Source of the DNA: a virus
Length of the DNA stretch: 64,000 nucleotides
Virus record (IMG/VR): IMGVR_UViG_3300027754_005988
Span: 1-64,000 of that record
Direction: 5' to 3' (one strand)
A program made the position numbers and the translations under genes. The notes below the pieces were generated by a model. The model did not search any database. It had not been told where the DNA came from and was given only the letters and a program-made list of their open reading frames with translations. Shown one piece after another: positions 40,324-48,169 of the stretch (positions are counted from its first letter, which is position 1; each line of letters starts with the position of its first letter).

Positions 40324-40812
40324 ATGGCTGACTTATTAATGAAAATGCCCTTACCATACGAACCTAAGAAAAAGAATCGTTGGTTACTTACATTCCCAGC
40401 TGACCTTGGTATCCAACAGTGGTGGTTATCATCAGCATCAAGACCTTCAATTTCACAACAAGAGGTTGAGATTCCGTTCTTAAATACATCTACATGGGTT
40501 ATTGGTAGATTTACATGGGAATCAATTGATGTAACATTCCGTGACCCAATTGGTCCTTCTGCTGCACAAGCAATTATGGAATGGGTACGTTTACATTCAG
40601 AATCAATTACAGGTCGTCAAGGATACGCAGCTGGTTACAAAAGACCTGTTGACCTTGAAATGCTTGACCCGACTGGTGTTGTTATTGAGAAATGGTTATT
40701 AGATGGAACTATGTTAACAAACGTATCATTTGGTGATTTATCAATGGATGATGATGGTATTGCTGAGATTACCGCAACATTAAGATTTGACAGAGCTATA
40801 TTGCTGTTTTAA
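40324..40812 (+). CDS. Tail tube protein (T4 gp19-like)
   Basis: A 162-residue protein, almost exactly the length of T4 gp19 (163). The core IPFLNTSTWVIGRFTWESIDVTFRDPIGPSAAQAIMEWVRLH, followed by a GYKRPVDLEMLDPTGVVIEKWLLDG hairpin and ITATLRFDRAILLF, is the phage tail-tube beta-barrel pattern. It forms the inner tail tube through which DNA passes. It uses more C-ending codons (TTC, GAC, CGT) than neighbours, consistent with high expression. Separated from the sheath by the endonuclease insertion. Confidence 0.9.
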   Translation: MADLLMKMPLPYEPKKKNRWLLTFPADLGIQQWWLSSASRPSISQQEVEIPFLNTSTWVIGRFTWESIDVTFRDPIGPSAAQAIMEWVRLHSESITGRQGYAAGYKRPVDLEMLDPTGVVIEKWLLDGTMLTNVSFGDLSMDDDGIAEITATLRFDRAILLF

Positions 40813-40861
40813 TAACTATCTGATAATTAAACACTTATAAAGTTTAATAAAAAAAATAATT

Positions 40862-41620
40862 ATGAGAAGATTTGATAAAAAACACAATTTAGAAAAAGCT
40901 AATTTATTGGCTGAAGCAAGATATCTAGAATCTAAAGGATTGCTTAACGAATATGATAGGGGTCAATTTGATTCTAAGTATTATAATTTAGATAAAGAAA
41001 GAAAAGAAAAAATAATTGATTATTCTAAAGAAAGACAAATAAGAGATGGTTTAAAATTTAAAGGTTTAAATCAAAAACATGAATATTTTTTTTTAAAGGA
41101 TGATATTAACATATATTATTTTAAAGATAATGAAATAGAACCTCTAATAACAACAATGAAAAATTTAGGTGATTTTTTTAAAGAGTTTAACCCAAATCAT
41201 GGTGGCTCTAATTTATCATATCTTATTCAGAAATATAAAATAAGACATGAATTTGTTGATTTTGATAAAAAAAACTTAAAAGATTCTATAAAATTAACTG
41301 TTAGAGGTAGTATAAACAATGTATTAGCACCGTCTTTGTTCAATGATGGTGAATTAAGCTTTGATATTGATATGGTTGGTAATTTAAAAAAACAAAGTGA
41401 TAAATATACACCACCGTTTATTCTTGATATACCTACAATTCAAGTAAGGAGTATGTCTGGTGGTGACAGAGGTGTTATCATCCCTATCGATGCAAAGAAT
41501 GCTATTATGTTTAATAATATTATTAAAGACAAAATACTTGAAAGATACGGTAAATTTGATTTTAATAATCCTATTTTTATTAAAGATGTTAAAATCGATA
41601 GAAACGCAACAGTAAAATAG
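40862..41620 (+). CDS. Unknown protein downstream of tail tube
   Basis: A 252-residue Lys/Asp-rich protein. The helical N-terminus (RFDKKHNLEKANLLAEARYLESKGLLNE) is followed by a mixed region and a C-terminal beta part (IKLTVRGSINNVLAPSLFNDGELSFDIDMVG, PFILDIPTIQVRSMSGGDRGVIIPID). No family recognised. It follows the tube gene by 49 bases and ends at a terminator, so it shares the tube's late transcript. Confidence 0.5.
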   Translation: MRRFDKKHNLEKANLLAEARYLESKGLLNEYDRGQFDSKYYNLDKERKEKIIDYSKERQIRDGLKFKGLNQKHEYFFLKDDINIYYFKDNEIEPLITTMKNLGDFFKEFNPNHGGSNLSYLIQKYKIRHEFVDFDKKNLKDSIKLTVRGSINNVLAPSLFNDGELSFDIDMVGNLKKQSDKYTPPFILDIPTIQVRSMSGGDRGVIIPIDAKNAIMFNNIIKDKILERYGKFDFNNPIFIKDVKIDRNATVK

Positions 41621-41641
41621 TATAATAATATTTAAAATATT

Positions 41642-41676
41642 AACCATCCATAATTAATACTTATGGGTGGTTTTTT
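41642..41676 (+). terminator. Terminator after tube operon
   Basis: AACCATCCATAA / TTATGGGTGGTT forms a 12-bp stem with one G-T pair, followed by TTTTTT. Confidence 0.85.
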
Positions 41677-41716
41677 ATTTTATATGCTTTCTATTTACAA
41701 AAAAACGTATTAATAT

Positions 41717-41725
41717 ATATTTATC
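41717..41725 (+). promoter_or_regulatory. Putative late promoter ATATTTATC
   Basis: TATATATTTATCTATAG lies 38 bases before the ATG of the gp26-like gene, directly after the preceding terminator. Confidence 0.48.
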
Positions 41726-41762
41726 TATAGTGTTATAATAAAAATAATTAATAAGTTTTAAT

Positions 41763-43070
41763 ATGGATAAAAAACCACAGGTATTCCCTACCCAAGAACA
41801 AATGAATGCACGTAAGTCTGAAGAAGCTAAAATAGCTGCTTTTGAAGCTGAAAAAGCACAAGCAACTAACGAGATATATCATTCAGCAGCCACACAACAA
41901 GATACACCAAAAGTACATTATGATGCTGTAGAAGCAATGAGGCTTAGAACAGAAAAACAATTATCTGATTTAAAAAATAATGGTACTGTAACTAACCCTT
42001 ATTTATTTGATAATAATGATATTAACTCAATAAATAATGAACAAATGAGACTTCGTGATGAACAGTTACGAAAGAATCAAGAAAACACTATTAAGTATCA
42101 ACAAATGGCTAACGAATCAGCGGCTAGAAACAATAATAATCAGAATACCAATTCTGGGTTTTATCAACCTAATACACAACAAAATATGAATCAAAATACA
42201 CAAAGTGTATCTAATAATTATAATGATAATTATATACCACCAACACCTCCATCAGTTCCTCCAACTAATAATTTTGAGAACTATGGTCAAAACCCTTCAA
42301 ATATAAACCCTTATATTGCTGAAATTAGTCAACCTAACTATAACGCACCATTTGATGTTATTCCATTACCATCACAAGGTAAATTATATCCTAGTAAAAA
42401 AGCTAACATCAAAATTGCTTATATGACAACAGCTGATGAAAATATTCTTAGTAGCCCTAATTTATTAGCAAGTGGTGAATTTTTAGAGATATTGATAAAT
42501 AGAAAGATACTAGAACCAAGTTTAAGATATAAAGATTTAACAGTTGGTGATAGAAATGCTATTATGATTTGGTTAAGAGCTACTGGTTATGGTGAAATGT
42601 ATCCAGTTACCATTTATGATGAAAATAGTAACCCTTTTGATACTGATATTAATTTACAAGACCTTAAAACAAAAAATCTTGGCGCTGAACCAGATGCTGA
42701 AGGATTGTTTGATTTTACACTTCCTTTATCCAAATCTAAAATTAAATTTAAATTTTTAACATGTGGTGATGTGGATAATATTGAAAGAATGGTTGAGGCT
42801 GATAAAGCAAATAACATTCCAGTTGATAGTTCTAGTACTTATACTTTAGAAAGAATGATTGTTGAAGTTAACGGTGATAGAAATAGACAAGTTATTAAAG
42901 ACTTTGCTAACTCAATTAGAGTTGGTGATGGAAAAGCAATAAGTGATTACTCATCACAAATAGAAAGTGGTGTTGATTTAAATATAACCGTTAAGACTCC
43001 TGGAGGTGGGTCTATTGCCACCTTTCTTCCGCTTAACATGCGATTTTTTTGGCCTAACATCAAATTATAA
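41763..43070 (+). CDS. Baseplate protein, T4 gp26-like (T4_baseplate family)
   Basis: A 435-residue protein. Residues 1-195 are a disordered Gln/Asn-rich region. From about 200 the T4_baseplate (gp26-like) domain follows: IPLPSQGKLYPSKKANIKIAYMTTADENILSSPNLLASGEFLEILI, DLTVGDRNAIMIWLRATGYGEMYPV and a terminal ...FLPLNMRFFWPNIKL. T4 gp26 acts in baseplate-hub assembly and, by position upstream of the tape measure, the pair formed with the next frame looks like a tail-assembly chaperone arrangement. Its last codons overlap the next frame at a T7 run, so a minority of ribosomes may continue into that frame. Confidence 0.68.
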   Translation: MDKKPQVFPTQEQMNARKSEEAKIAAFEAEKAQATNEIYHSAATQQDTPKVHYDAVEAMRLRTEKQLSDLKNNGTVTNPYLFDNNDINSINNEQMRLRDEQLRKNQENTIKYQQMANESAARNNNNQNTNSGFYQPNTQQNMNQNTQSVSNNYNDNYIPPTPPSVPPTNNFENYGQNPSNINPYIAEISQPNYNAPFDVIPLPSQGKLYPSKKANIKIAYMTTADENILSSPNLLASGEFLEILINRKILEPSLRYKDLTVGDRNAIMIWLRATGYGEMYPVTIYDENSNPFDTDINLQDLKTKNLGAEPDAEGLFDFTLPLSKSKIKFKFLTCGDVDNIERMVEADKANNIPVDSSSTYTLERMIVEVNGDRNRQVIKDFANSIRVGDGKAISDYSSQIESGVDLNITVKTPGGGSIATFLPLNMRFFWPNIKL

Positions 43071-43329
43071 AATACCATTGTTGGAAGAAATCTGGATTTG
43101 TACTCAACATATGAAAAATATTAGTTATTCAGATGTTTTAGCAATGCCTACTTATGAACGAAGATATTTTTTAGGTTTATTAACTAAAGATTATAAACAA
43201 AAAGAAGAACAATTAGAAGAGATGAAAACAAAACAAACTACTTCTAATTCAAAAGGTAAACGAACAACAAGTGTTTCTGGTGACCAATTAAAAAATAAAA
43301 TGAAATCTGGTGAGATACCATTAAAATAA
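43006..43329 (+). CDS. Overlapping tail-assembly frame, probably made by frameshift
   Basis: A 107-codon frame if started at the GTG at 43006. No ATG occurs before 43111, yet protein-like sequence begins earlier: FFGLTSNYKIPLLEEIWICTQHMKNISYSDVLAMPTYERRYFLGLLTKD, a pattern seen in small phage tail proteins, then a Lys-rich tail. The frame lies +1 (or -2) to the gp26-like gene and overlaps its last 65 bases. Because the conserved part begins right after a T7 run (43044-43050), the product may be a C-terminal extension of the gp26-like protein rather than an independent protein. The annotated start is uncertain. Confidence 0.55.
   Translation: MGLLPPFFRLTCDFFGLTSNYKIPLLEEIWICTQHMKNISYSDVLAMPTYERRYFLGLLTKDYKQKEEQLEEMKTKQTTSNSKGKRTTSVSGDQLKNKMKSGEIPLK
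43044..43050 (+). promoter_or_regulatory. Candidate +1/-2 frameshift site (T7 run)
   Basis: In the gp26-like frame the codons read CGA TTT TTT TGG. A +1 slip (or -2) on the T run gives TTT GGC CTA ACA and enters the downstream overlapping frame. The position, a few codons before the upstream stop, is usual for recoding in tail-assembly chaperones. Confidence 0.45.
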
Positions 43330-43330
43330 T

Positions 43331-43356
43331 AAAATCCCCAATTATTGGGGATTTTT
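43331..43356 (+). terminator. Terminator after gp26-like/overlapping frame
   Basis: AATCCCCAA-TTA-TTGGGGATT with T-run, two bases after the stop of the overlapping frame. Confidence 0.9.
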
Positions 43357-43366
43357 AGTTTAACAG

Positions 43367-43375
43367 ATATTTATA
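43367..43375 (+). promoter_or_regulatory. Putative late promoter ATATTTATA
   Basis: GATATTTATAAATAAAA ends 13 bases before the ATG of the 43388 gene. Confidence 0.55.
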
Positions 43376-43387
43376 AATAAAATTAAT

Positions 43388-44857
43388 ATGAAAAAAATAA
43401 TTTTAACAGAAAAACAATATAAAGCTTTAGAACAATATATTGAAGAGGCTAGACAAGAAAAGGCCCCTATATCTTTAAAACCGCTTTTTGATAAGAACCC
43501 TACAGCCAAATTTTTTAGTGTTGTACAAAGGTTAAAAACTGGTGGTGATGCTGATTACTATTTTGAACTTGTTGAACAAAATGGGTTTAAAATGGTTAAA
43601 GATATAAATAAAATGGGTAAAACAAAAAATTGTTTAGGTGATTTACATTTAGATACAATGTTATATGGTAACCAAGTTAAAATAGTTTTTAATCAATGTG
43701 GTGAAAGAACAATCAATAATGTTATCGCTGTTAATTTATATGCCACTATTGAAGACCTTAAAAGTGATAAAATATTAGATAAAAAAGAATTAGAACATGA
43801 ATTTGATACCACAGTTGGTGGATTAGCAAATATATATTATGACCGTTTAAAAGCAACACCTATTGATAAACACATTTATATTGATAGTAAAAACAAATGG
43901 GATGGTATTGTTACTAGAAAAACAGCAAATGAGATAGAAATAGAGCTGTTTAAGCATGGTATACCAATTAATGAGGCTGATGATTCAGAAATGTCTTGGA
44001 ACGTTAAACCAACGCAAGATAAAGAGGTAGAGAATAAACCAAAACCTAAACAAAAATCTATTATATTAACAATAGATTTATCAAGCAATCCATTTTATGA
44101 AGAAGATGGTCAATTAATGTTTAAAGGTGTTAGTTATGATAGAGCTACAGATAAAAAAACTGATTTTGTAATACCAGTTAAAAAATTTGATACCAATGTT
44201 GAACCACCAAAACAAAAAGAAGAACCAAAAGCTGATGGTGAAGAATTACCAGTTGGTGAAGAACCAGAAGAAGAAGAAAAAAAATCTGAGGAAGAAATAG
44301 CTGCTGATTTAAAAAGAACTTATGATTTAATTTTAAAAGACCCATTATTACAAAAAGCTTTTTATGATAAAAAGAGCCAAGGTGTTTTGAATTATTTTAT
44401 GGCTGCTCTTAAGGGTAAAAAAGCATATGGTAAAGGAATAATTCATACTTTAGATTTAATAAATGATTACAGTAGAAATAAAGTACAAAAAGATTTAAAC
44501 GCTGAATTTATAATGGGTAAAAAAGTATTTTTTGAACCTTATCAAAAACCTATTAGCATTACATATGATTCAAAATCATTTCAATTAGACACAGGTAAAA
44601 AATATTATGGTGTTGTTAGAAGATTTAAAACTGGTGATGAGCATTACATTATAGATAATAAAGCTGAAAAGTTTAAAGTAATTGTTAAATCTAAAACAAA
44701 TATTGAAGATGTTTATAAATGCAATGTAATAAAATATACTACAAAATCTGATGGTAAATTATCGAAAGAATATCCTAAAGAAGATGTGTTTATTAAATTA
44801 TATAAAGGAAATGAAAGTGATGGTTATAAACCAATAGAAAATAAAACAAAAAAATAA
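43388..44857 (+). CDS. Unknown large protein upstream of tape measure
   Basis: A 489-residue protein. The N-terminus MKKIILTEKQYKALEQYIEE resembles that of the 38305 gene. Two halves appear to repeat a motif (FFSVVQRLKTGGDADYYFELVEQNGFKMV near residue 40 and YYGVVRRFKTGDEHYIIDNKAEKFKVI near 415), suggesting paired related domains of an OB- or SH3-like fold. An acidic linker (GEELPVGEEPEEEEKKSEEE) lies at about 280-300. Between gp26-like and tape-measure genes, so a tail or baseplate component is likely, but no family is recognised. Confidence 0.5.
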   Translation: MKKIILTEKQYKALEQYIEEARQEKAPISLKPLFDKNPTAKFFSVVQRLKTGGDADYYFELVEQNGFKMVKDINKMGKTKNCLGDLHLDTMLYGNQVKIVFNQCGERTINNVIAVNLYATIEDLKSDKILDKKELEHEFDTTVGGLANIYYDRLKATPIDKHIYIDSKNKWDGIVTRKTANEIEIELFKHGIPINEADDSEMSWNVKPTQDKEVENKPKPKQKSIILTIDLSSNPFYEEDGQLMFKGVSYDRATDKKTDFVIPVKKFDTNVEPPKQKEEPKADGEELPVGEEPEEEEKKSEEEIAADLKRTYDLILKDPLLQKAFYDKKSQGVLNYFMAALKGKKAYGKGIIHTLDLINDYSRNKVQKDLNAEFIMGKKVFFEPYQKPISITYDSKSFQLDTGKKYYGVVRRFKTGDEHYIIDNKAEKFKVIVKSKTNIEDVYKCNVIKYTTKSDGKLSKEYPKEDVFIKLYKGNESDGYKPIENKTKK

Positions 44858-44866
44858 TTTAACTAT

Positions 44867-47305
44867 ATGGCATTGACACCAGATGAAATAGAAAAAGTCC
44901 TTAATTTATTAAAAAAGCAAGCTGAACAACAACAGGAAATCAACAGTGGGTTAGATGGTTATATAAAAGCATTAAAAACTGCTAATGATATAAATGAAAC
45001 CATTGCTCGTAATAGAAAGATTCAGGCAGAGTTACAACAAAATATCAATAAACTTCATGGCCAAGCTAAAATTGATGAACAAGATAAGTTAAATGCACTT
45101 AGGGAACAAACTCTTGAACTAGTTAGGCAAGGAAAAGTATTAAGAGATAATCTTAAAGACGCTAACAAATATAAGATGACATTTGGCGCTATGGGCGCTA
45201 GTATTGCTAAGGGATTTGGTTCATTACCTGGTCTTTTTCAAAATTCTTTTGGTAAATTAAAAGGTTATGGATTGTTTGAAATGGATAAAGCCATTAAACA
45301 ATCTGCCTTGGATATGGGATTGGTTGGTGCAAGAGCGAAGGGTTTATCCACATCTATTCGTGAATCAGCATTAACGACTACTAAATGGGGTATGGGTGTT
45401 AAAGAACTATCTAAATTACAATCATCATATAGTGAAGAATTAGGTAGAACAGTAATGATGGGTAATTCTGGTTTAGAAGCAATATCCGCAATGGGTGTTG
45501 CAACTGGATTAGGCGCTGAAGGTGCTGGTAAGTTAACAGCTGAAATGAATAATCAGGGCTTATCTGCTGAGCGTACAGCTAACTTCATGAAGCAAACCAT
45601 GAATGACTCCACTAAGATGGGTCTTAACACGTCTAAGGTCGTTAAAAACATTCAGAACAACATGAAGTTGTTGAATAAGTATGGTTTTAAGGGTGGTATT
45701 AAAGGATTAGCTAAAATGGCTCAAACAACATCTAAATTAGGTGTTGATATGAACTTTGTTGCTGGAATGGCTGAAAAGTTGTTTGATATTGAAGGTGCTG
45801 TTGATATGTCTGCACAATTGCAAGTTATGGGTGGCGAATGGGCTAAATTAGCTGACCCATTTAAGCTGATGTACATGGCTCGTAATGACATGGAAGGGTT
45901 AACTGAAGCAATGGGTCATGCAGCTGCTTCATCGGCTCATTTTAACTCTGAAACTAAAGAATTTGAAATATCAGCTTTAGAGATGCATAAGTTACGTAAA
46001 ATAGCTGAACAAACAGGTGTTTCATATGATGACTTGGCAAAAGCTGGTAAAAACGCTGCTAAATTTAGTAAAATAGAACAACAAATTGGTTTTAGTTTTG
46101 GTGGTGGTAAAGAAGGTAAAGAAATTAAAGACTTCTTAACTAGTACCGCTGAAATGGATGAAAAAGGAAAAGCATTTATCATTGATATGAAAGGTGATAA
46201 ACAATATCTTGATAAGGTTAGTAAAGATTTGATTAAAAATCAAATGATTGCAAAACAAGAATTGGCAGATAGAGCAAAAGCTTCTATTACTTTCGATGAA
46301 AAAGTAACCAATTTGATTAACATGATTAAGGTTACTATGATGCCTATTGTTGATGGTATTGATTCAGTGCTTGGACCATTGGTTGAACAATTTCATGATG
46401 AAAAATTCACTGGTGAATTAAAAGAGTTAGGTGTATCCATTGGCGAATTTGTTAAATTTGGTGCAGAGATGGTTAAGGGTGTTGGTGAGTTTGTATTAGC
46501 TATAGGTCCTAAGAGCGCATTAGCTTTATTTTTAACAGGTAAAGCTATTGGTTGGTTATTTGAAAAAGCTAGTTGGATTGCTAATGGATTGTTATTGTCT
46601 CAAGGATTTTTAGCTGGAACAAAATTAGGAGGGTTCATGCAAGGAGGTATGGGGGCTATGGCTAGTACTGCTGGAAAAACACTTGGCGCTGCTGGTGGAG
46701 CAATAACTGGTTTGGGAGTTGGTACGGCAATTGGTGGTGGTGGTAAAGGTGCTATGATTGGTTCTGCTATAGGTACTGGTGTTGGTGCTTTTGGTCAACT
46801 TATAGGTATACCTATGCCGATAGGAATGGCTTTAGGTGGTATGGCTGGTGGTTACCTTGGTGGTATGGCTGATGATTATAATAAACCTGCTAATGATGCT
46901 ATATTTAATTCACCTGTAAATGATGCTAAATTTAGTTTAAAACCTAATTTAGGTGGTGCTTTTTCAAAAGATAGAGCTTTAATGCAAGGTGGTAAGATAA
47001 CACCAATTGATAATAAAGATGATTTATTGGCAATGAAACCAGGTGGAGGTATTATGGACTTTTTAAGTAACATAGTTAGTACCAAAGATAATAATAAAGA
47101 AAACACAAATAAAACTAAAAACATTAAAATTGAATTTAGTCCGTTGATATTTAAATTTGAAGACCTGGTTGTTAAAACAAGTGATGGTCAAAGTACTATA
47201 ATTGCAAAAGAATTGTTAAATAATGAACATTTTAAGAGAGATATTGCAAGAACTGTCCATGTTCAAACACAAAAAGCAATTAATCAAGGAATTTTAAAAG
47301 GTTGA
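44867..47305 (+). CDS. Tail tape measure protein
   Basis: An 812-residue protein. Long N-terminal coiled coil (residues 1-110, EIEKVLNLLKKQAEQQQEINSGLDGY...), then a helical middle with hydrophobic patches (TFGAMGASIAKGFGSLPGLF; NGLLLSQGFLAGTKLGGFMQGGMGAMAST) and a very Gly/Ala-rich membrane-like stretch (about 595-665, AAGGAITGLGVGTAIGGGG... MALGGMAGGYLGGMADD). Length, coiled coil and hydrophobic segments are those of tape measure proteins, which set tail length and are ejected into the host membrane. The tape measure is usually expressed at low level; its start is 9 bases after the preceding gene. Confidence 0.8.
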   Translation: MALTPDEIEKVLNLLKKQAEQQQEINSGLDGYIKALKTANDINETIARNRKIQAELQQNINKLHGQAKIDEQDKLNALREQTLELVRQGKVLRDNLKDANKYKMTFGAMGASIAKGFGSLPGLFQNSFGKLKGYGLFEMDKAIKQSALDMGLVGARAKGLSTSIRESALTTTKWGMGVKELSKLQSSYSEELGRTVMMGNSGLEAISAMGVATGLGAEGAGKLTAEMNNQGLSAERTANFMKQTMNDSTKMGLNTSKVVKNIQNNMKLLNKYGFKGGIKGLAKMAQTTSKLGVDMNFVAGMAEKLFDIEGAVDMSAQLQVMGGEWAKLADPFKLMYMARNDMEGLTEAMGHAAASSAHFNSETKEFEISALEMHKLRKIAEQTGVSYDDLAKAGKNAAKFSKIEQQIGFSFGGGKEGKEIKDFLTSTAEMDEKGKAFIIDMKGDKQYLDKVSKDLIKNQMIAKQELADRAKASITFDEKVTNLINMIKVTMMPIVDGIDSVLGPLVEQFHDEKFTGELKELGVSIGEFVKFGAEMVKGVGEFVLAIGPKSALALFLTGKAIGWLFEKASWIANGLLLSQGFLAGTKLGGFMQGGMGAMASTAGKTLGAAGGAITGLGVGTAIGGGGKGAMIGSAIGTGVGAFGQLIGIPMPIGMALGGMAGGYLGGMADDYNKPANDAIFNSPVNDAKFSLKPNLGGAFSKDRALMQGGKITPIDNKDDLLAMKPGGGIMDFLSNIVSTKDNNKENTNKTKNIKIEFSPLIFKFEDLVVKTSDGQSTIIAKELLNNEHFKRDIARTVHVQTQKAINQGILKG

Positions 47306-47362
47306 TAATTAATAACTTATTAAATAATTTAAATAATATTATTAAAAATATCATCATACTAC

Positions 47363-47393
47363 TTGACAATGTGGTTTAAAAACGGTTAATTTG
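47363..47393 (+). promoter_or_regulatory. Bacteroidota-type promoter before UVR-motif gene
   Basis: TTG at 47363-47365, a 20-base spacer and TTAATTTG at 47386-47393 (one mismatch to TAnnTTTG). The gene start lies 83 bases downstream, after a very AT-rich leader. Confidence 0.45.
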
Positions 47394-47476
47394 CATTAAA
47401 TAAAAATAAAATATATATATAATATATAAATAATATTAATATATAAATAATAATTTAAAAGTATAAAGGGAAAATT

Positions 47477-48034
47477 ATGTTTACAAGAAAAAATCAAACA
47501 ATTTCAAATTTTATTGAATCAATTATTACAGAAGCACAAAGATTAGAGTCTGTATATTCACCACTAACAAATTACACACCTTCAAACTATGTTGGTGAAA
47601 CAAAGACAGAAAGTGGAGTTAATGAAGATGGTACTAAATGGTATAGAACAACATATTCAACAAAAGATGGTTCTTATACACAATCATCATATTTAACAAC
47701 AACAGGGTCTGATACCAATAATTGGTATACAACACCTTCTTTTGAAAAAACAAATACACCAACACAAAATACAACAAATACACCAACTTCTGAAACAACA
47801 TATAAAAAAGTTGATTCAACAATATATCAACTTAGAGAATCTCTAACCAAAGCTGTTGAAAATCAAAATTATGAAGAAGCTGTTAGATTAAGAGATGAAA
47901 TTACAACATACGAAAAAAATAGAGAAGAAATTACTAGTTTAAAACTTCAATTAGAAAAAGCTGTTTCAACACATAATTTTGAAGATGCTATCAAATTTAG
48001 AGATAAAATTAAAAAATTTGAATTTGTAAAATAA
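47477..48034 (+). CDS. Protein with two UVR (UvrB/UvrC-type) motifs
   Basis: A 185-residue protein. Residues 1-110 are Thr/Ser/Asn-rich and probably disordered (NEDGTKWYRTTYSTKDGSYTQ...). The C-terminal 75 residues hold two UVR motifs: IYQLRESLTKAVENQNYEEAVRLRDEITTYE and LKLQLEKAVSTHNFEDAIKFRDKIKKFE. UVR motifs mediate protein contacts in UvrB/UvrC repair, McsA and Clp adaptors. A phage protein with such a pair could act as a decoy or adaptor for host repair or proteolysis; that is inference. It has its own Bacteroidota-type promoter and a terminator, so is probably expressed apart from the tail genes. Confidence 0.62.
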   Translation: MFTRKNQTISNFIESIITEAQRLESVYSPLTNYTPSNYVGETKTESGVNEDGTKWYRTTYSTKDGSYTQSSYLTTTGSDTNNWYTTPSFEKTNTPTQNTTNTPTSETTYKKVDSTIYQLRESLTKAVENQNYEEAVRLRDEITTYEKNREEITSLKLQLEKAVSTHNFEDAIKFRDKIKKFEFVK

Positions 48035-48063
48035 TTAATATATTTTTATTTTAGAATTAATTT

Positions 48064-48089
48064 AAGACACCAATTGGTGTCTTTTTTAT
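48064..48089 (+). terminator. Terminator after UVR-motif gene
   Basis: AAGACACC-AATT-GGTGTCTT, a perfect 8-bp stem with an AATT loop, followed by TTTTT. Confidence 0.88.
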
Positions 48090-48144
48090 TATATACCAAT
48101 TTGTTTTAATAAGTATTTATTTTGTTAAAAATTACATTACACTA

Positions 48145-48153
48145 GTATTTATA
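48145..48153 (+). promoter_or_regulatory. Putative late promoter GTATTTATA before baseplate operon
   Basis: TAGTATTTATATATAAATA ends 17 bases before the ATG of the 48170 gene. Confidence 0.55.
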
Positions 48154-48169
48154 TATAAATAAATTAATT

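Noticed and set aside
47306-47362. Possible terminator after the tape measure gene
   Set aside because: Only weak AT hairpins (TTATTAAATAATTTAAATAA) without a clear stem and T-run are visible.
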